Positions 17,833-25,978 of a stretch of DNA of 64,000 bases are shown piece after piece. The notes under the pieces are model-generated. The model did no database searches, was not told where the DNA came from, and saw only the letters and a program-made list of their open reading frames with translations. Numbering within the stretch: the first letter of the stretch is position 1; every line of letters starts with the position of its first letter. This DNA comes from Vicinamibacteraceae bacterium (GTDB taxonomy: Bacteria; Acidobacteriota; Thermoanaerobaculia; Multivoradales; Multivoraceae): NCBI GenBank assembly GCA_012270995.1, contig JAAXHG010000201.1:1-64000 (forward strand), given 5' to 3'. A program made the position numbers and the translations under genes.

Positions 17833-19447
17833 CTCCCCAGCCAGCCGGCCCGCGGGTGTCGGCGACCTCTGGCGCATGGCGGCGGCGGCGGACATCGCGG
17901 AGTGGGAGAGCGGTGCGGTTCAGACGCGGCTGGTAAGGCAGTGGTGCGAAACGCACGGCCTGACCGGCGCGCAGATCTACCGCCCGGACGGCGGACCGGT
18001 CGCGTCCTGGGGCGTTCTCGGGAAACAGGAAGCCGGCCTGGAGCACGATCTGGTTCTCTACTACGCACCGGAGGACGAGGCCGGAGCGAGCGGGAGCAGC
18101 GCCGCCGCCTCTGGCGCCGGAACGCCCGCGGCCGTTGAACTCGCGGGCATCATGGCCGTGGGTCTGCGGCTGCGGGAGCTGGCGGACGAACTGAAGGACC
18201 GCAGGTTCCACGACAACTACAACGTGGTCACGCTGCAGGCGGTCTACGACGTCGGACTGGCGATCGCCTCGACCCTGAACCTGGACGAGCTGACCGAGGA
18301 GATCCTGCTCCGCGCCGTGTCCCTGCTGGACGCCCGGCGCGGCGCCTTCTACCTGCGGGACGCGGAAGGCCGGCTGGCCCTGGCTGGAACGATCGGCGGC
18401 GGCGCGCGCGAGGTGATCGATGCGCCCCCGGCCACAAGCTCCGACGGAGCCGCTCTCGAGGAAGCGGCGGCGGGCGTCATTCCGGCCGCGGAGCACTCTC
18501 TCGCCGTGCCCATCGAAGGCGACGGCGGCATCGGCAACGTAGGTCTGTTGGTGGTCGCCGACAAGGAGAGCCGAACCGGCATCGGACCCTTCGCGGCCCC
18601 GGACCGCCGGGCGCTCTCCCTGTTCGCGAACCAGGCGGCCATCGCGCTGACCAACGCGAACCTCCATCGCCAGGCCCTGGAGAAGGAGCGGCTGGAGCGC
18701 GAGGTGGAACTCGCGGCCGAGATTCAGCAGGGCATCCTGCCGTCCGACATGCCGAGCGTCGGCTGCTTCGAAACCGTGGGCTGGAGCCGGCCCTCGCGCC
18801 AGGTCGGGGGCGACTACTACGGCTCGCTGCAGTTCGCCGGTTCGCGCCGCGGGATGGTGGTCGCCGACGTCACCGGCAAGGGGATGCCGGCGGCCCTCCT
18901 CGTCTCCACCCTGGACTCGGCGCTCCGACTGCTGATCGACGACGCCCTCCCCGGCCGGGAGAGCGCCCCGGTCGAGGTTTCGGCCGAACTCGTGGAGCGG
19001 CTCAACAAGCACATCGTCGAATCGAGCGCTCCGAATCGCTTCATCACCCTGATCCTGGTGGAGGTCGATCCGGGGAACCGCTCCGTGCGCTACGTCAACG
19101 CGGGACACAACCCGGGGCTGCTGGTGCGCCGCGGCGGCGACGTGACGCCGCTTGGTGCGAGCGGCTTGCCGCTTGGACTCCTGCCCGGCGCGACGTACCG
19201 GGTCGATGCAGTGGAGATGGAACCGGGCGACCTGGTCTGTCTCTACAGCGACGGCATCACGGAGTGCGAGTCGGTGGAAGACGAAGAGTACGGCCAGGAG
19301 CGCCTCGAGACGTTCCTGCGGGAGCGGCGCGACCGGCCGCTGGCCGAGATCGTCCGGGCCATCGACGACGACGTGAGCCGCTTCGGCGCCGGCCTGCCGC
19401 AGGGGGACGATCAGACGGTCGTGCTGATCCGCTGCCGGGCACCCTAG
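17807..19447 (+). CDS. RsbU/SpoIIE-type PP2C phosphatase with GAF domain
   Basis: 546 aa from the GTG at 17807 inside the end of the STAS gene; ATG 17876 is a shorter alternative. After an N-terminal region of unknown fold (1-130), a GAF domain covers about 140-285 (LASTLNLDELTEEILLRAV, RALSLFANQAAIALTNANLH). A helical linker (LEREVELAAEIQQGILPS) leads to the PP2C domain (about 315-545) with metal-binding DVTGKGMPAALLVSTL, NAGHNPGLLV and CLYSDGITE. It should dephosphorylate the STAS protein in response to whatever the GAF domain senses. The stop codon shares the sequence CTAG with that of convergent pcm. Confidence 0.9.
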   Translation: MNSSRERPDSPASRPAGVGDLWRMAAAADIAEWESGAVQTRLVRQWCETHGLTGAQIYRPDGGPVASWGVLGKQEAGLEHDLVLYYAPEDEAGASGSSAAASGAGTPAAVELAGIMAVGLRLRELADELKDRRFHDNYNVVTLQAVYDVGLAIASTLNLDELTEEILLRAVSLLDARRGAFYLRDAEGRLALAGTIGGGAREVIDAPPATSSDGAALEEAAAGVIPAAEHSLAVPIEGDGGIGNVGLLVVADKESRTGIGPFAAPDRRALSLFANQAAIALTNANLHRQALEKERLEREVELAAEIQQGILPSDMPSVGCFETVGWSRPSRQVGGDYYGSLQFAGSRRGMVVADVTGKGMPAALLVSTLDSALRLLIDDALPGRESAPVEVSAELVERLNKHIVESSAPNRFITLILVEVDPGNRSVRYVNAGHNPGLLVRRGGDVTPLGASGLPLGLLPGATYRVDAVEMEPGDLVCLYSDGITECESVEDEEYGQERLETFLRERRDRPLAEIVRAIDDDVSRFGAGLPQGDDQTVVLIRCRAP

Positions 19448-20244
19448 GGGAAGTTCGGGTTTTCCCCCTCGGGGTCGTCCTGGGCGCGCCCGGCCATGGG
19501 AACGAAGCGCACGACATCGACCTGCCGTCGGACGAGGCCGTCGGCGGTCTTCCGGATCACGACCAGATCCTGGAGGGTTCGCCCGACCGGGGCCACGAGA
19601 ATGCCGTTCACCTTGAGTTGCTCGATCAGGGGCGGGGGAACCTCGGAGGGCGCCGCGGAGACCAGAATGCCGTCGAACGGAGCCTCCTCCGGCCAGCCCC
19701 GGTAGCCGTCGCCCACGCGCACCTCGACGTTGCCGTAGCCCAGTCCGTCCAGCACCGTCCTCGCGCGCTCGGCCAGGTCGTCGATGATCTCGATCGTGTA
19801 CACCCGGCTGGCAAGTTGCGCCAGGACCGCCGTCGTGTAACCCGAACCGGTACCGATTTCCAGCAGCTTCTCGTCGCCCTCGAGTTCCAGCAGGTCGGCC
19901 ATCAGGGCTACGAGGTAGGGCTGCGACACGGTCTGGCCCGATCCGATCTGCAGCGGTTCGTCACGGTACGCCTCGTCCCGCAGCGCCTGGGGCACGAACT
20001 CGTGACGGGGTACCGTCTCCAGGGCGCCCAACAGCCTCGGCTCCTCGATCCCGCGGCCGCGAATCTGCTCGTCGACCATCGCCCTGCGCTCCAGGGCATA
20101 GGCGTCGCTGCCTGGGTTCGGCTGCGCCGCGGCTCCGAGGGGAGTACACAGACAAAGGGCGGCGGCAACCGTCCACACTCTCCAGGGATGGTGGCCGCAA
20201 GTCGCTTGGGCGCGGCTGCGGAGCGGATGCGGAAGCCCGTGCAT
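19444..20244 (-). CDS. pcm: Protein-L-isoaspartate O-methyltransferase, exported form
   Basis: 266 aa. The methyltransferase core is clear: RRAMVDEQIRGRGI, VPRHEFVPQALRDEAYRD, the SAM loop LLEIGTGSGYTTAVLAQL, VGDGYRGWPEEAPFDGILVSAA and LVAPVGR. It transfers a methyl group from SAM to isoaspartyl residues to start their repair. Unlike the standard cytosolic enzyme, it begins with a basic n-region and a hydrophobic segment ending in Ala-Ala-Ala-Gln (about 22-42), a likely signal peptide. It may therefore act in the periplasm, where SAM supply is a puzzle. It converges on the phosphatase gene with a 4-bp overlap. Confidence 0.9.
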   Translation of the reverse strand: MHGLPHPLRSRAQATCGHHPWRVWTVAAALCLCTPLGAAAQPNPGSDAYALERRAMVDEQIRGRGIEEPRLLGALETVPRHEFVPQALRDEAYRDEPLQIGSGQTVSQPYLVALMADLLELEGDEKLLEIGTGSGYTTAVLAQLASRVYTIEIIDDLAERARTVLDGLGYGNVEVRVGDGYRGWPEEAPFDGILVSAAPSEVPPPLIEQLKVNGILVAPVGRTLQDLVVIRKTADGLVRRQVDVVRFVPMAGRAQDDPEGENPNFP

Positions 20245-20249
20245 GATCC

Positions 20250-20260
20250 CCTATGATAGG
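20250..20260. repeat. Palindromic CCTATGATAGG element, copy 2
   Basis: The exact reverse complement of the element at 16520-16530, placed between the divergent pcm and PmbA-like genes. TATGAT at 20252-20257 could be the -10 of the plus-strand gene, whose GTG is only 12 bases on, which would make the message nearly leaderless. The same palindrome offers TATCAT to the minus strand. No good -35 is visible on either side. Confidence 0.4.
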
Positions 20261-20268
20261 CAAATCCC

Positions 20269-21675
20269 GTGCCGGATCGTGGTTCGCCGAGACGAGGTGC
20301 TGGACGCGGGTCGTCCCGGAGCCGGTCGAAGCAGCGAAAGGGCGACCGCGAGCAGGCCGGGTCTCGCCTCCGGTCTCTGAACCGGGTCAAGGAGGAAATC
20401 GTCGCGGCGGTCGAGCGGTCGCCGGCCGATGACACCGAGATCCTGTGGCTCGAGAGCAGGCGCTGCCGAACCGGGTTGCGAGTACGCGATCTGGACAGCT
20501 ACAGGCGGCGGTCCCGTCAGGTCATGGTCAGGGTGCGCGACGGGCGCCGCGCCGGGGCCCACCGCACCGGTGGCGGCCGGGCCGGCGAACTCGACGCTCC
20601 GGTCCGTCTGGCGATGGCGGCGGCCCGCGTCTCCGCTCCCGAGTCGCTGCCCTCGTTGCCAGACGGTGACGAGCCGCCGCTTCCCCCGGTCCTGGTTCAG
20701 GATCCGGCTCTGGTCCGGCTCCACGCGGATGCCGCGAGGCGCCTGCTGACGGCGGCACTTGGCAACGACGAAGCGGCCGTTGTCGAGTGGACCGTCGGAC
20801 AGGCCGCGGTCGCCAACAGCCGCGGTCTGGTGCGCGGCCAGCGGGCCACCGCGATCCAGGTCGAGGTGCGAAGCGGCGACGGCCCCGGCGCCGGCTTCGT
20901 TCGCCACGCTGCCCGCTCGCTCGACCAACTGGGTCTCGACCGGCTCGTGGAGACGGCCCGTGAGCGCAGGGCGCCGGACCGGGACGCCGCACCGCCGCCG
21001 GACGGCGCCAGCGTGGTCCTCGCTCCCGAGGCGACTCTCGATCTGCTGGAACTTCTGAGTCTCCACGCCTTCTCCTCGCACTCGATCGTGGAGGGGAAGT
21101 CCTTCCTGCTCCAGCACACGGGCGTGCAGGTCTTCGACCGCGAGCTCCACCTCGTGGACGACGGCAGTTGCGAACGCGGCCTGCCGTTCCCGTTCGATCT
21201 GGAAGGACGGACGAAGACGGCCGTCGAGCTGGTGTCGGCTGGCGTGCCGCGGACGCCGGCACTCGACACCGCAACCGCGGCGCGCGTCGGCCTTGAGCCG
21301 ACCTGCCATTGCACCGGAGGTGAAGAGGCCTACCCGCTCAACATGTTCCTCGGTGAGGGAGAGCGAGACGACCGCGCCCTGTTCGAGATCGCGGACGGGG
21401 GTGTCTGGGTCAGTCGGCTGGACGATGTCGAGTGCTTCGACCCAGGGCGCATGCGGGTTCGGGCGAGGGCGCGCGGCGTGCGCCGGATCCGCGACGGCCG
21501 GCTCGGCGAACCGGTCACCTCCCTGGTCTGGGAGGACAGCCTCCTGCGGGTGCTGTCCAACCTCCTGGCGATTGGAGCGACCTGCTATTCCAGCACCTCG
21601 CGGGACGGCTTCCTGGGCGGGACGACGGCGCCGGCGGTAGCCGTCAGCGACGTGGACGGCCTTGCTCCCGCGTGA
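20269..21675 (+). CDS. TldD/PmbA family protein, PmbA-like
   Basis: 468 aa with a GTG start. The N-terminal 50 residues are Arg/Lys-rich and probably disordered. The TldD/PmbA fold is recognisable from NSRGLVRGQRAT, the ELLSLHAFSSHSIVEGKSFL segment, the PFPFDLEGRTKTAVELVSAGVP stretch (read in parts) and the C-terminal RGVRRIRDGRLGEPV with LLRVLSNLLAIG. No HExxxH zinc motif is seen, so this resembles the non-catalytic PmbA (TldE) partner that assembles with metalloprotease TldD to trim peptides. tldD is not in the window. tRNA-Ala lies 26 bp downstream on the other strand. Confidence 0.8.
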   Translation: MPDRGSPRRGAGRGSSRSRSKQRKGDREQAGSRLRSLNRVKEEIVAAVERSPADDTEILWLESRRCRTGLRVRDLDSYRRRSRQVMVRVRDGRRAGAHRTGGGRAGELDAPVRLAMAAARVSAPESLPSLPDGDEPPLPPVLVQDPALVRLHADAARRLLTAALGNDEAAVVEWTVGQAAVANSRGLVRGQRATAIQVEVRSGDGPGAGFVRHAARSLDQLGLDRLVETARERRAPDRDAAPPPDGASVVLAPEATLDLLELLSLHAFSSHSIVEGKSFLLQHTGVQVFDRELHLVDDGSCERGLPFPFDLEGRTKTAVELVSAGVPRTPALDTATAARVGLEPTCHCTGGEEAYPLNMFLGEGERDDRALFEIADGGVWVSRLDDVECFDPGRMRVRARARGVRRIRDGRLGEPVTSLVWEDSLLRVLSNLLAIGATCYSSTSRDGFLGGTTAPAVAVSDVDGLAPA

Positions 21676-21701
21676 CGGCTTCGTGCCCGTCGCGGGCGGG
21701 A

Positions 21702-21777
21702 TGGTGGAGCAGAAGGGACTTGAACCCTCGACCCCCACGTTGCGAACGTGGTGCTCTCCCAGCTGAGCTACTGCCCC
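21702..21777 (-). tRNA. tRNA-Ala (anticodon CGC)
   Basis: On the minus strand the cloverleaf is complete: acceptor GGGGCAG pairs with CTGCTCC and includes the G3-U70 pair that marks alanine tRNAs. The anticodon loop TTCGCAA gives anticodon CGC, the T loop is TTCAAGT, the discriminator is A and CCA is encoded (21702-21704). A TAGAAT hexamer upstream on the same strand near 21807 may be its -10. Confidence 0.95.
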
Positions 21778-21908
21778 ACAGGCGCCTGCCAGGCTTGGGG
21801 CGGCGGATTCTAGCAGCGACGGGTGTATGATGGGTGGGCGTGGCAGCGGCGCCGCATCCGGCGGTGCCGATTCGTCGTAACTGACTGATTACCAAGAAGA
21901 AAGCTGAC

Positions 21909-22298
21909 ATGACCAAGGCGAAGAAGAGCGAAAGCGACGGCGACGGCGGCAACGTGACTTCGATGGATCTGGCTCGCGAGGCGGTTGCCGAGGGCGTGGA
22001 GAAGGCGCGCTCGGCGGTAAGCCAACGCGTCGGCACGGCGCGCGAGCGGATGCGCGACTCGAAGCTCTCGGACCGGGTCAAGAAGGCCTCGGGTCGGGCC
22101 GGCGAGGCCGCTCGCGAGGGCTACGGCGTCGCCAAGGAGAAGATCGGACACGGCTACGAGCGGGCGCGCAAGGATCTGGACCAACTGGTTGGCGACGTGA
22201 ACGTGTACGTCCGCGACAACCCCGGCCGTGCAGTGCTGATCGCCGCCGGCGTGGGCTTCGTACTGGGGTTCCTCCTGCGTCGTGACCGCCGCGCCTGA
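21909..22298 (+). CDS. DUF883 (ElaB/YqjD-like) membrane-anchored protein
   Basis: 129 aa. A charged N terminus is followed by a long amphipathic helical region rich in Ala, Arg, Glu and Lys (about 18-85, for example VEKARSAVSQRVGTARERMRD) and a C-terminal membrane segment (RAVLIAAGVGFVLGFLLRRDRR), the DUF883 arrangement. In enterobacteria such proteins anchor ribosomes at the inner membrane in stationary phase; whether that holds here is unknown. It overlaps the next small gene by 17 bp, and the two look like a unit. Confidence 0.8.
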   Translation: MTKAKKSESDGDGGNVTSMDLAREAVAEGVEKARSAVSQRVGTARERMRDSKLSDRVKKASGRAGEAAREGYGVAKEKIGHGYERARKDLDQLVGDVNVYVRDNPGRAVLIAAGVGFVLGFLLRRDRRA

Positions 22299-22512
22299 AC
22301 AGCCCGCGATCGAGGATCGGATCGTCGGAAGTCTGACGCCCGGTCTCGACTGGATGTCCCTGGTCCGGACATATCCCCTCGCCTCGGTCACGGTGGCCGC
22401 CTCGATCGGTTTCCTGATCGGCCGCGCCCGCGGGCGGGAGATCATGGGCATCCTCGGTGACCTCGCCGGCGAGCGGGTCGACGAGAGCGTGCGCAGTTTC
22501 CTGGTGCGCTAG
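22282..22512 (+). CDS. Small single-pass membrane protein paired with DUF883 gene
   Basis: 76 aa, GTG start overlapping the end of the DUF883 gene. One hydrophobic segment (about 28-47, YPLASVTVAASIGFLIGRARG) is flanked by charged ends, and the C terminus (LGDLAGERVDESVRSFL) looks amphipathic. Its GFLIGR run resembles the GFVLGFLLRR end of its neighbour, so it may be a related minimal form. The function is unknown; co-translation with the DUF883 protein suggests a complex. Confidence 0.6.
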   Translation: MTAAPEQPAIEDRIVGSLTPGLDWMSLVRTYPLASVTVAASIGFLIGRARGREIMGILGDLAGERVDESVRSFLVR

Positions 22513-22552
22513 CGACGCTCCGGGCCCCGGGGTTTTGGGGGCCGTTCAAGCG

Positions 22553-23365
22553 GTGCGCCGCCTGCTCCATCTCTCCGACATTCACTTCGGGCCGCCTCAT
22601 TACGAGCCGGCGGCAGCCGGAGTGGAAGCGCTGGTCGCGGATAGGCGGCCCGATCTCATCGTCGTATCGGGCGACCTGACCCAGCGCGCCAAGGCTCGTC
22701 AGTTCCGGCAGGCTCGCCGTTTTCTCGAGGGCCTGGGGTGCCCCTTCCTGGCTGTGCCGGGCAACCACGACGTACCCATGTACCGGTTCTGGGAACGGCT
22801 CTTCGATCGCTACGGCGCATGGCGCCGGAACTTCAGCGCCGTTCTGGAGCCGTACTTCGCGGACGATGAGATGGAAGTCGTCGGTTTCAACACGGCGTTC
22901 AACCTGACGATCGACAACGGACGCTTCTCCGGCCGCCAGTTGGCCGGCGTAGGCCGACGGTTCCGCGCGGGCCGCTCCCGCTCGGGTCACTCCCCGGTGC
23001 GGATCGCGGTTGCTCATCATCCGCTGGCGGCACTGCCTGAACTGATGGGCTGGCGCACGGCGCGCCGCAGCGACGAGGCCCTGGCGGCGTTCGCCGCGGC
23101 GGGCGTCGACCTGGTGCTGTCCGGCCACGTCCACGTCGCCGCCCTGGGCAAGGCGCCGGGTTCCGCGCGCCGGCTGTGGCTGGTGCATAGCGGCACGTCC
23201 ACCTCGAGGCGCGGTCGGGGCGCCGAGCAGGGCCGGAACAGTTGCAACTGGATCACGCTGGACGCGGGGCAGGCGGGGCGCACGGCGCGAGTCGAGCAGC
23301 TCGTTTGGTCGGAGGATCGCGCCATCTTCGAGGTCGAATCGGTCCACGACTGCGACTTGGCGTGA
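22553..23365 (+). CDS. Calcineurin-like metallophosphoesterase
   Basis: 270 aa from the GTG at 22553, directly before LLHLSDIHFG; the longer frame has no family similarity. Metal-ligand motifs occur in order: SDIHFG, GDLTQRA, GNHD, AHHPL and GHVHV. This is the complete set of a binuclear phosphoesterase of the CpdA or Icc type. The substrate could be a cyclic nucleotide or another phosphodiester, and the sequence does not decide. No signal peptide is seen. It lies 40 bp after the DUF883 pair and 35 bp before the M16 peptidases. Confidence 0.85.
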   Translation: MRRLLHLSDIHFGPPHYEPAAAGVEALVADRRPDLIVVSGDLTQRAKARQFRQARRFLEGLGCPFLAVPGNHDVPMYRFWERLFDRYGAWRRNFSAVLEPYFADDEMEVVGFNTAFNLTIDNGRFSGRQLAGVGRRFRAGRSRSGHSPVRIAVAHHPLAALPELMGWRTARRSDEALAAFAAAGVDLVLSGHVHVAALGKAPGSARRLWLVHSGTSTSRRGRGAEQGRNSCNWITLDAGQAGRTARVEQLVWSEDRAIFEVESVHDCDLA

Positions 23366-23400
23366 CGAATGATGGAGCGGCGTGACGAACGCGGAGCGGC

Positions 23401-24705
23401 TTGGGAGTGATTGAGCCGCGCGGCGCGACGATCGACCTCTCGGTGTTCGACCGGGTAACCGCCCGGGCCGAGACGCTGGACAACGGTCTCGGTGTCGTTC
23501 TGCTTCCCCAGGCGGGCGCCGAATCGATCGTCACGGTCGTCTGCTATCGCGCCGGCAGCCGCGACGAGGGCTCGGACGAGGGCGGTCTCGCGCACTTCCT
23601 GGAGCACATGATGTTCAAGGGGTCGGCGCTCTACCCGCCGGGAGCGATCGACAGCCTGACGCAGCGTCTCGGCGGGACGAACAACGCCTTCACGTCGCAC
23701 GACGTCAGTGCCTACCACTTTCAGTTCGAGCGCCGCCGCCTGGATGAGGCACTCAGGATCGAGGCGGACCGGATGCGGGGTCTGAGCCTGCTTCCGGAGG
23801 AGATCGAGAGCGAGCGTGAGGTGATCCTCGAGGAGATCCGGATGGTCGAGGACGACCCATGGGACGCGCTGGAGCAGGCGGTGGCCCGGCGCCTCTTCGG
23901 CGGCCATCCCTACGCTCGCCCGGTGCTGGGGACGAGGCGGAGCCTGCGCGGGCTGGATGCCGCGGCCCTTCGTTCGTTTCACCGTCGCCACTACCATCCC
24001 GGTCGAGCGGTTCTGGTGGTGGCCGGAGGTCTGCCGTCAGACGCGATGGGTTGCATCGACGCGGTCCTGGGGAACGGTGCGCCGGGCGAGTCGACTTCCG
24101 CGCGTCCCCGCCAGGAACTCGATCCGCCGGCGGGAGGTGCAGGGTCGGATCGCCGCGTGGAGCTGCGCCGTGGCGAGATGGCGCGTCTTCTGGTTGCGCA
24201 TCCCGCGCCCGCCGCCGACGATCCCGTGTCCGTCCACGTTCGTCTCGCCCTGACTGTCCTCGCCAGTGGACGGGCGAGTCGCATTCAACACGACCTGGTC
24301 GAACAGAATCCGCTGGCGCTCTGGGCGGCAGGCGCTGCCAGCGGTCACTGCCTCGGGGGCATGTCGACCCTGACGGCGGAGGCGGCGCCGGGGGTCGAAC
24401 CGGCCCGTCTCGAGGAGGAGGTGTGCTCGCGGGTCGACGGCCTGGCCGCGAGTCCGCCGTCGGCGGAGGAACTCGAGCGGGCGAAGCGCGTGCTGTTCGC
24501 CGACTGGGTCTTCCTGCACGAACGGATCGCGGAGCGAGCCATATCGGCCGCTCTCGAGCATGCCCTCTTCTTCCCGGGTTTCACCCGCGGCTCGTACGAG
24601 GCGCTCGCTCGCGCCACGGCCGCGGACGTCTCCGATGCCTGTGCGGTCTGGCTGTCCCCGACGATCCGGATCGTCGGCTGGTCGCTGCCTGCCGGGACAC
24701 GTTGA
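23401..24705 (+). CDS. M16 family zinc peptidase, catalytic subunit
   Basis: 434 aa from TTG 23401, or GTG 23407. The inverted zinc motif HFLEH (HxxEH, near residue 67) with a downstream acidic ligand in EREVILEEIRMVEDDP marks an active M16 peptidase of the PqqL or mitochondrial processing peptidase type. The two half-domains are normal in length. The following gene, overlapping by four bases, encodes an M16 protein without the zinc motif, so the two probably form a heterodimer. No signal peptide is evident here, and the substrate is unknown. Confidence 0.9.
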   Translation: MGVIEPRGATIDLSVFDRVTARAETLDNGLGVVLLPQAGAESIVTVVCYRAGSRDEGSDEGGLAHFLEHMMFKGSALYPPGAIDSLTQRLGGTNNAFTSHDVSAYHFQFERRRLDEALRIEADRMRGLSLLPEEIESEREVILEEIRMVEDDPWDALEQAVARRLFGGHPYARPVLGTRRSLRGLDAAALRSFHRRHYHPGRAVLVVAGGLPSDAMGCIDAVLGNGAPGESTSARPRQELDPPAGGAGSDRRVELRRGEMARLLVAHPAPAADDPVSVHVRLALTVLASGRASRIQHDLVEQNPLALWAAGAASGHCLGGMSTLTAEAAPGVEPARLEEEVCSRVDGLAASPPSAEELERAKRVLFADWVFLHERIAERAISAALEHALFFPGFTRGSYEALARATAADVSDACAVWLSPTIRIVGWSLPAGTR

Positions 24706-25958
24706 AGTTGGAGCGCGAGCCCTCACGCCTCGACCTGTGGTCGGGCCGGCTGCGCCTGGCCGCGCTGCGCGTGCCGGACTCCGGCGTCGTGGCGGCGCGG
24801 GCCTGGCTGCGCGGCGGCTCCCGCGTCTGTCCTTCGCCGGGGCTGGCGCTTCTTTGCGGCCGCATGCTGGTCGAGGGCACCGCCCGCCGGACCTGGCGCG
24901 ACATCGCCGAACAGGCCGAAGCACGCGGCGTGTCGCTGAACGGCTTCGCGAGCGCCGAGGTCCACGGCCTCTCGATCGACGCGCTGGCCGACGATGCGGG
25001 TCTGGCGCTCGAGTGGCTGGCCGAGCTGGTGCTCGAACCCGGTTTCGATCGGGGGCGCTTCGAGCTGCTGCGCGACCAGACCCTGGGCGAACTCCGCAGT
25101 CTCGCGGATCGCCCGGAAGTGGTTGCCGGCTGGACCTTCCGGGATCAGCTCTACCGCCCCCACCCGCTCGCGTCGCCGAGTCAGGGTACGAGCGAGTCGC
25201 TGGCAACCCTTACGCCGGAGGACTGCATGCGGTTTCACGGCGATGCGCTGGCGCGGGGCGGCGTGGTCGCGGTGGCGGGCGACATCGACGAGGAGGCGGT
25301 GCTGGCGGACCTGGAGCGCTTCTTTGGAGACTCGGCGGGAGGCGCGATCCGACCCGTCGAACCGCCGGCGCCGCGCGGCCGGAGCGAGAAACGGATCGAG
25401 ATCGTCACCGGCGCCCGGGAGCAGGCGCACGTCTACGCGGGCCATTTCACGGTCGACCGGCGGCATCCCGATCTGCCGGAGCTGCGCGCGCTCGGCATCC
25501 TGCTCGGGTCCGACGGTCTGGCGGGACGGATCCCCCATCGCGTTCGCGAGCGGGAGGGTCTGGCGTACGCGACTCACGTGGACGTTCTGGCCGGCGCCGG
25601 CAGCGATCCCGGCGCCCTCTCGGTCTACTTCGGAACCCACCCGGATCATGTCCGGCGCGGGCTGGAACTGGTGCGCGAAGCACTCCACGAAGTGCTGGAG
25701 CGGCCGCCCGACGCGGCTGTGCTCGAAGCGTGCAAGACCGGCATGTTCGGCCGCGAGCCCTTTCTGACGGAGACCGCCGGCCTGTGGGCGGGCCTGCTCG
25801 TCGATGCGCTGCTCTTCGACCTACCGAGTTACCGGCGCTCGTGGCGGCTCGAACGGATCGAGCGGCTCAGCCCGGACGGTGTCCTCCAGGCGGCGCGGCG
25901 GCACCTGGAGCCGGAGAGGATGCTCGTGACGGTCGGCATCCCCGAGGGAGTCCCGTAG
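24702..25958 (+). CDS. M16 family protein, non-catalytic subunit
   Basis: 418 aa, TTG start inside the TTGA overlap with the catalytic gene. The M16 fold is visible (LLCGRMLVEGTARRTWRDIA, VAVAGDIDEEAVLADLERFF, and the R/Y substrate loop HRVREREGLAYATHVDV), but no HxxEH is present. In two-subunit M16 enzymes such as mitochondrial processing peptidase the inactive subunit supplies the substrate-binding R/Y pair. That division of labour fits the intact loop here and the tight coupling with the previous gene. Confidence 0.88.
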   Translation: MKLEREPSRLDLWSGRLRLAALRVPDSGVVAARAWLRGGSRVCPSPGLALLCGRMLVEGTARRTWRDIAEQAEARGVSLNGFASAEVHGLSIDALADDAGLALEWLAELVLEPGFDRGRFELLRDQTLGELRSLADRPEVVAGWTFRDQLYRPHPLASPSQGTSESLATLTPEDCMRFHGDALARGGVVAVAGDIDEEAVLADLERFFGDSAGGAIRPVEPPAPRGRSEKRIEIVTGAREQAHVYAGHFTVDRRHPDLPELRALGILLGSDGLAGRIPHRVREREGLAYATHVDVLAGAGSDPGALSVYFGTHPDHVRRGLELVREALHEVLERPPDAAVLEACKTGMFGREPFLTETAGLWAGLLVDALLFDLPSYRRSWRLERIERLSPDGVLQAARRHLEPERMLVTVGIPEGVP

Positions 25959-25978
25959 CCGCGTTTTCCTGCGGGCGT

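Noticed and set aside
20251..21738. 495-codon minus-strand frame opposite the PmbA-like gene
   Set aside because: It reads through the tRNA-Ala gene and has shadow-like composition; the plus-strand protein matches a family.
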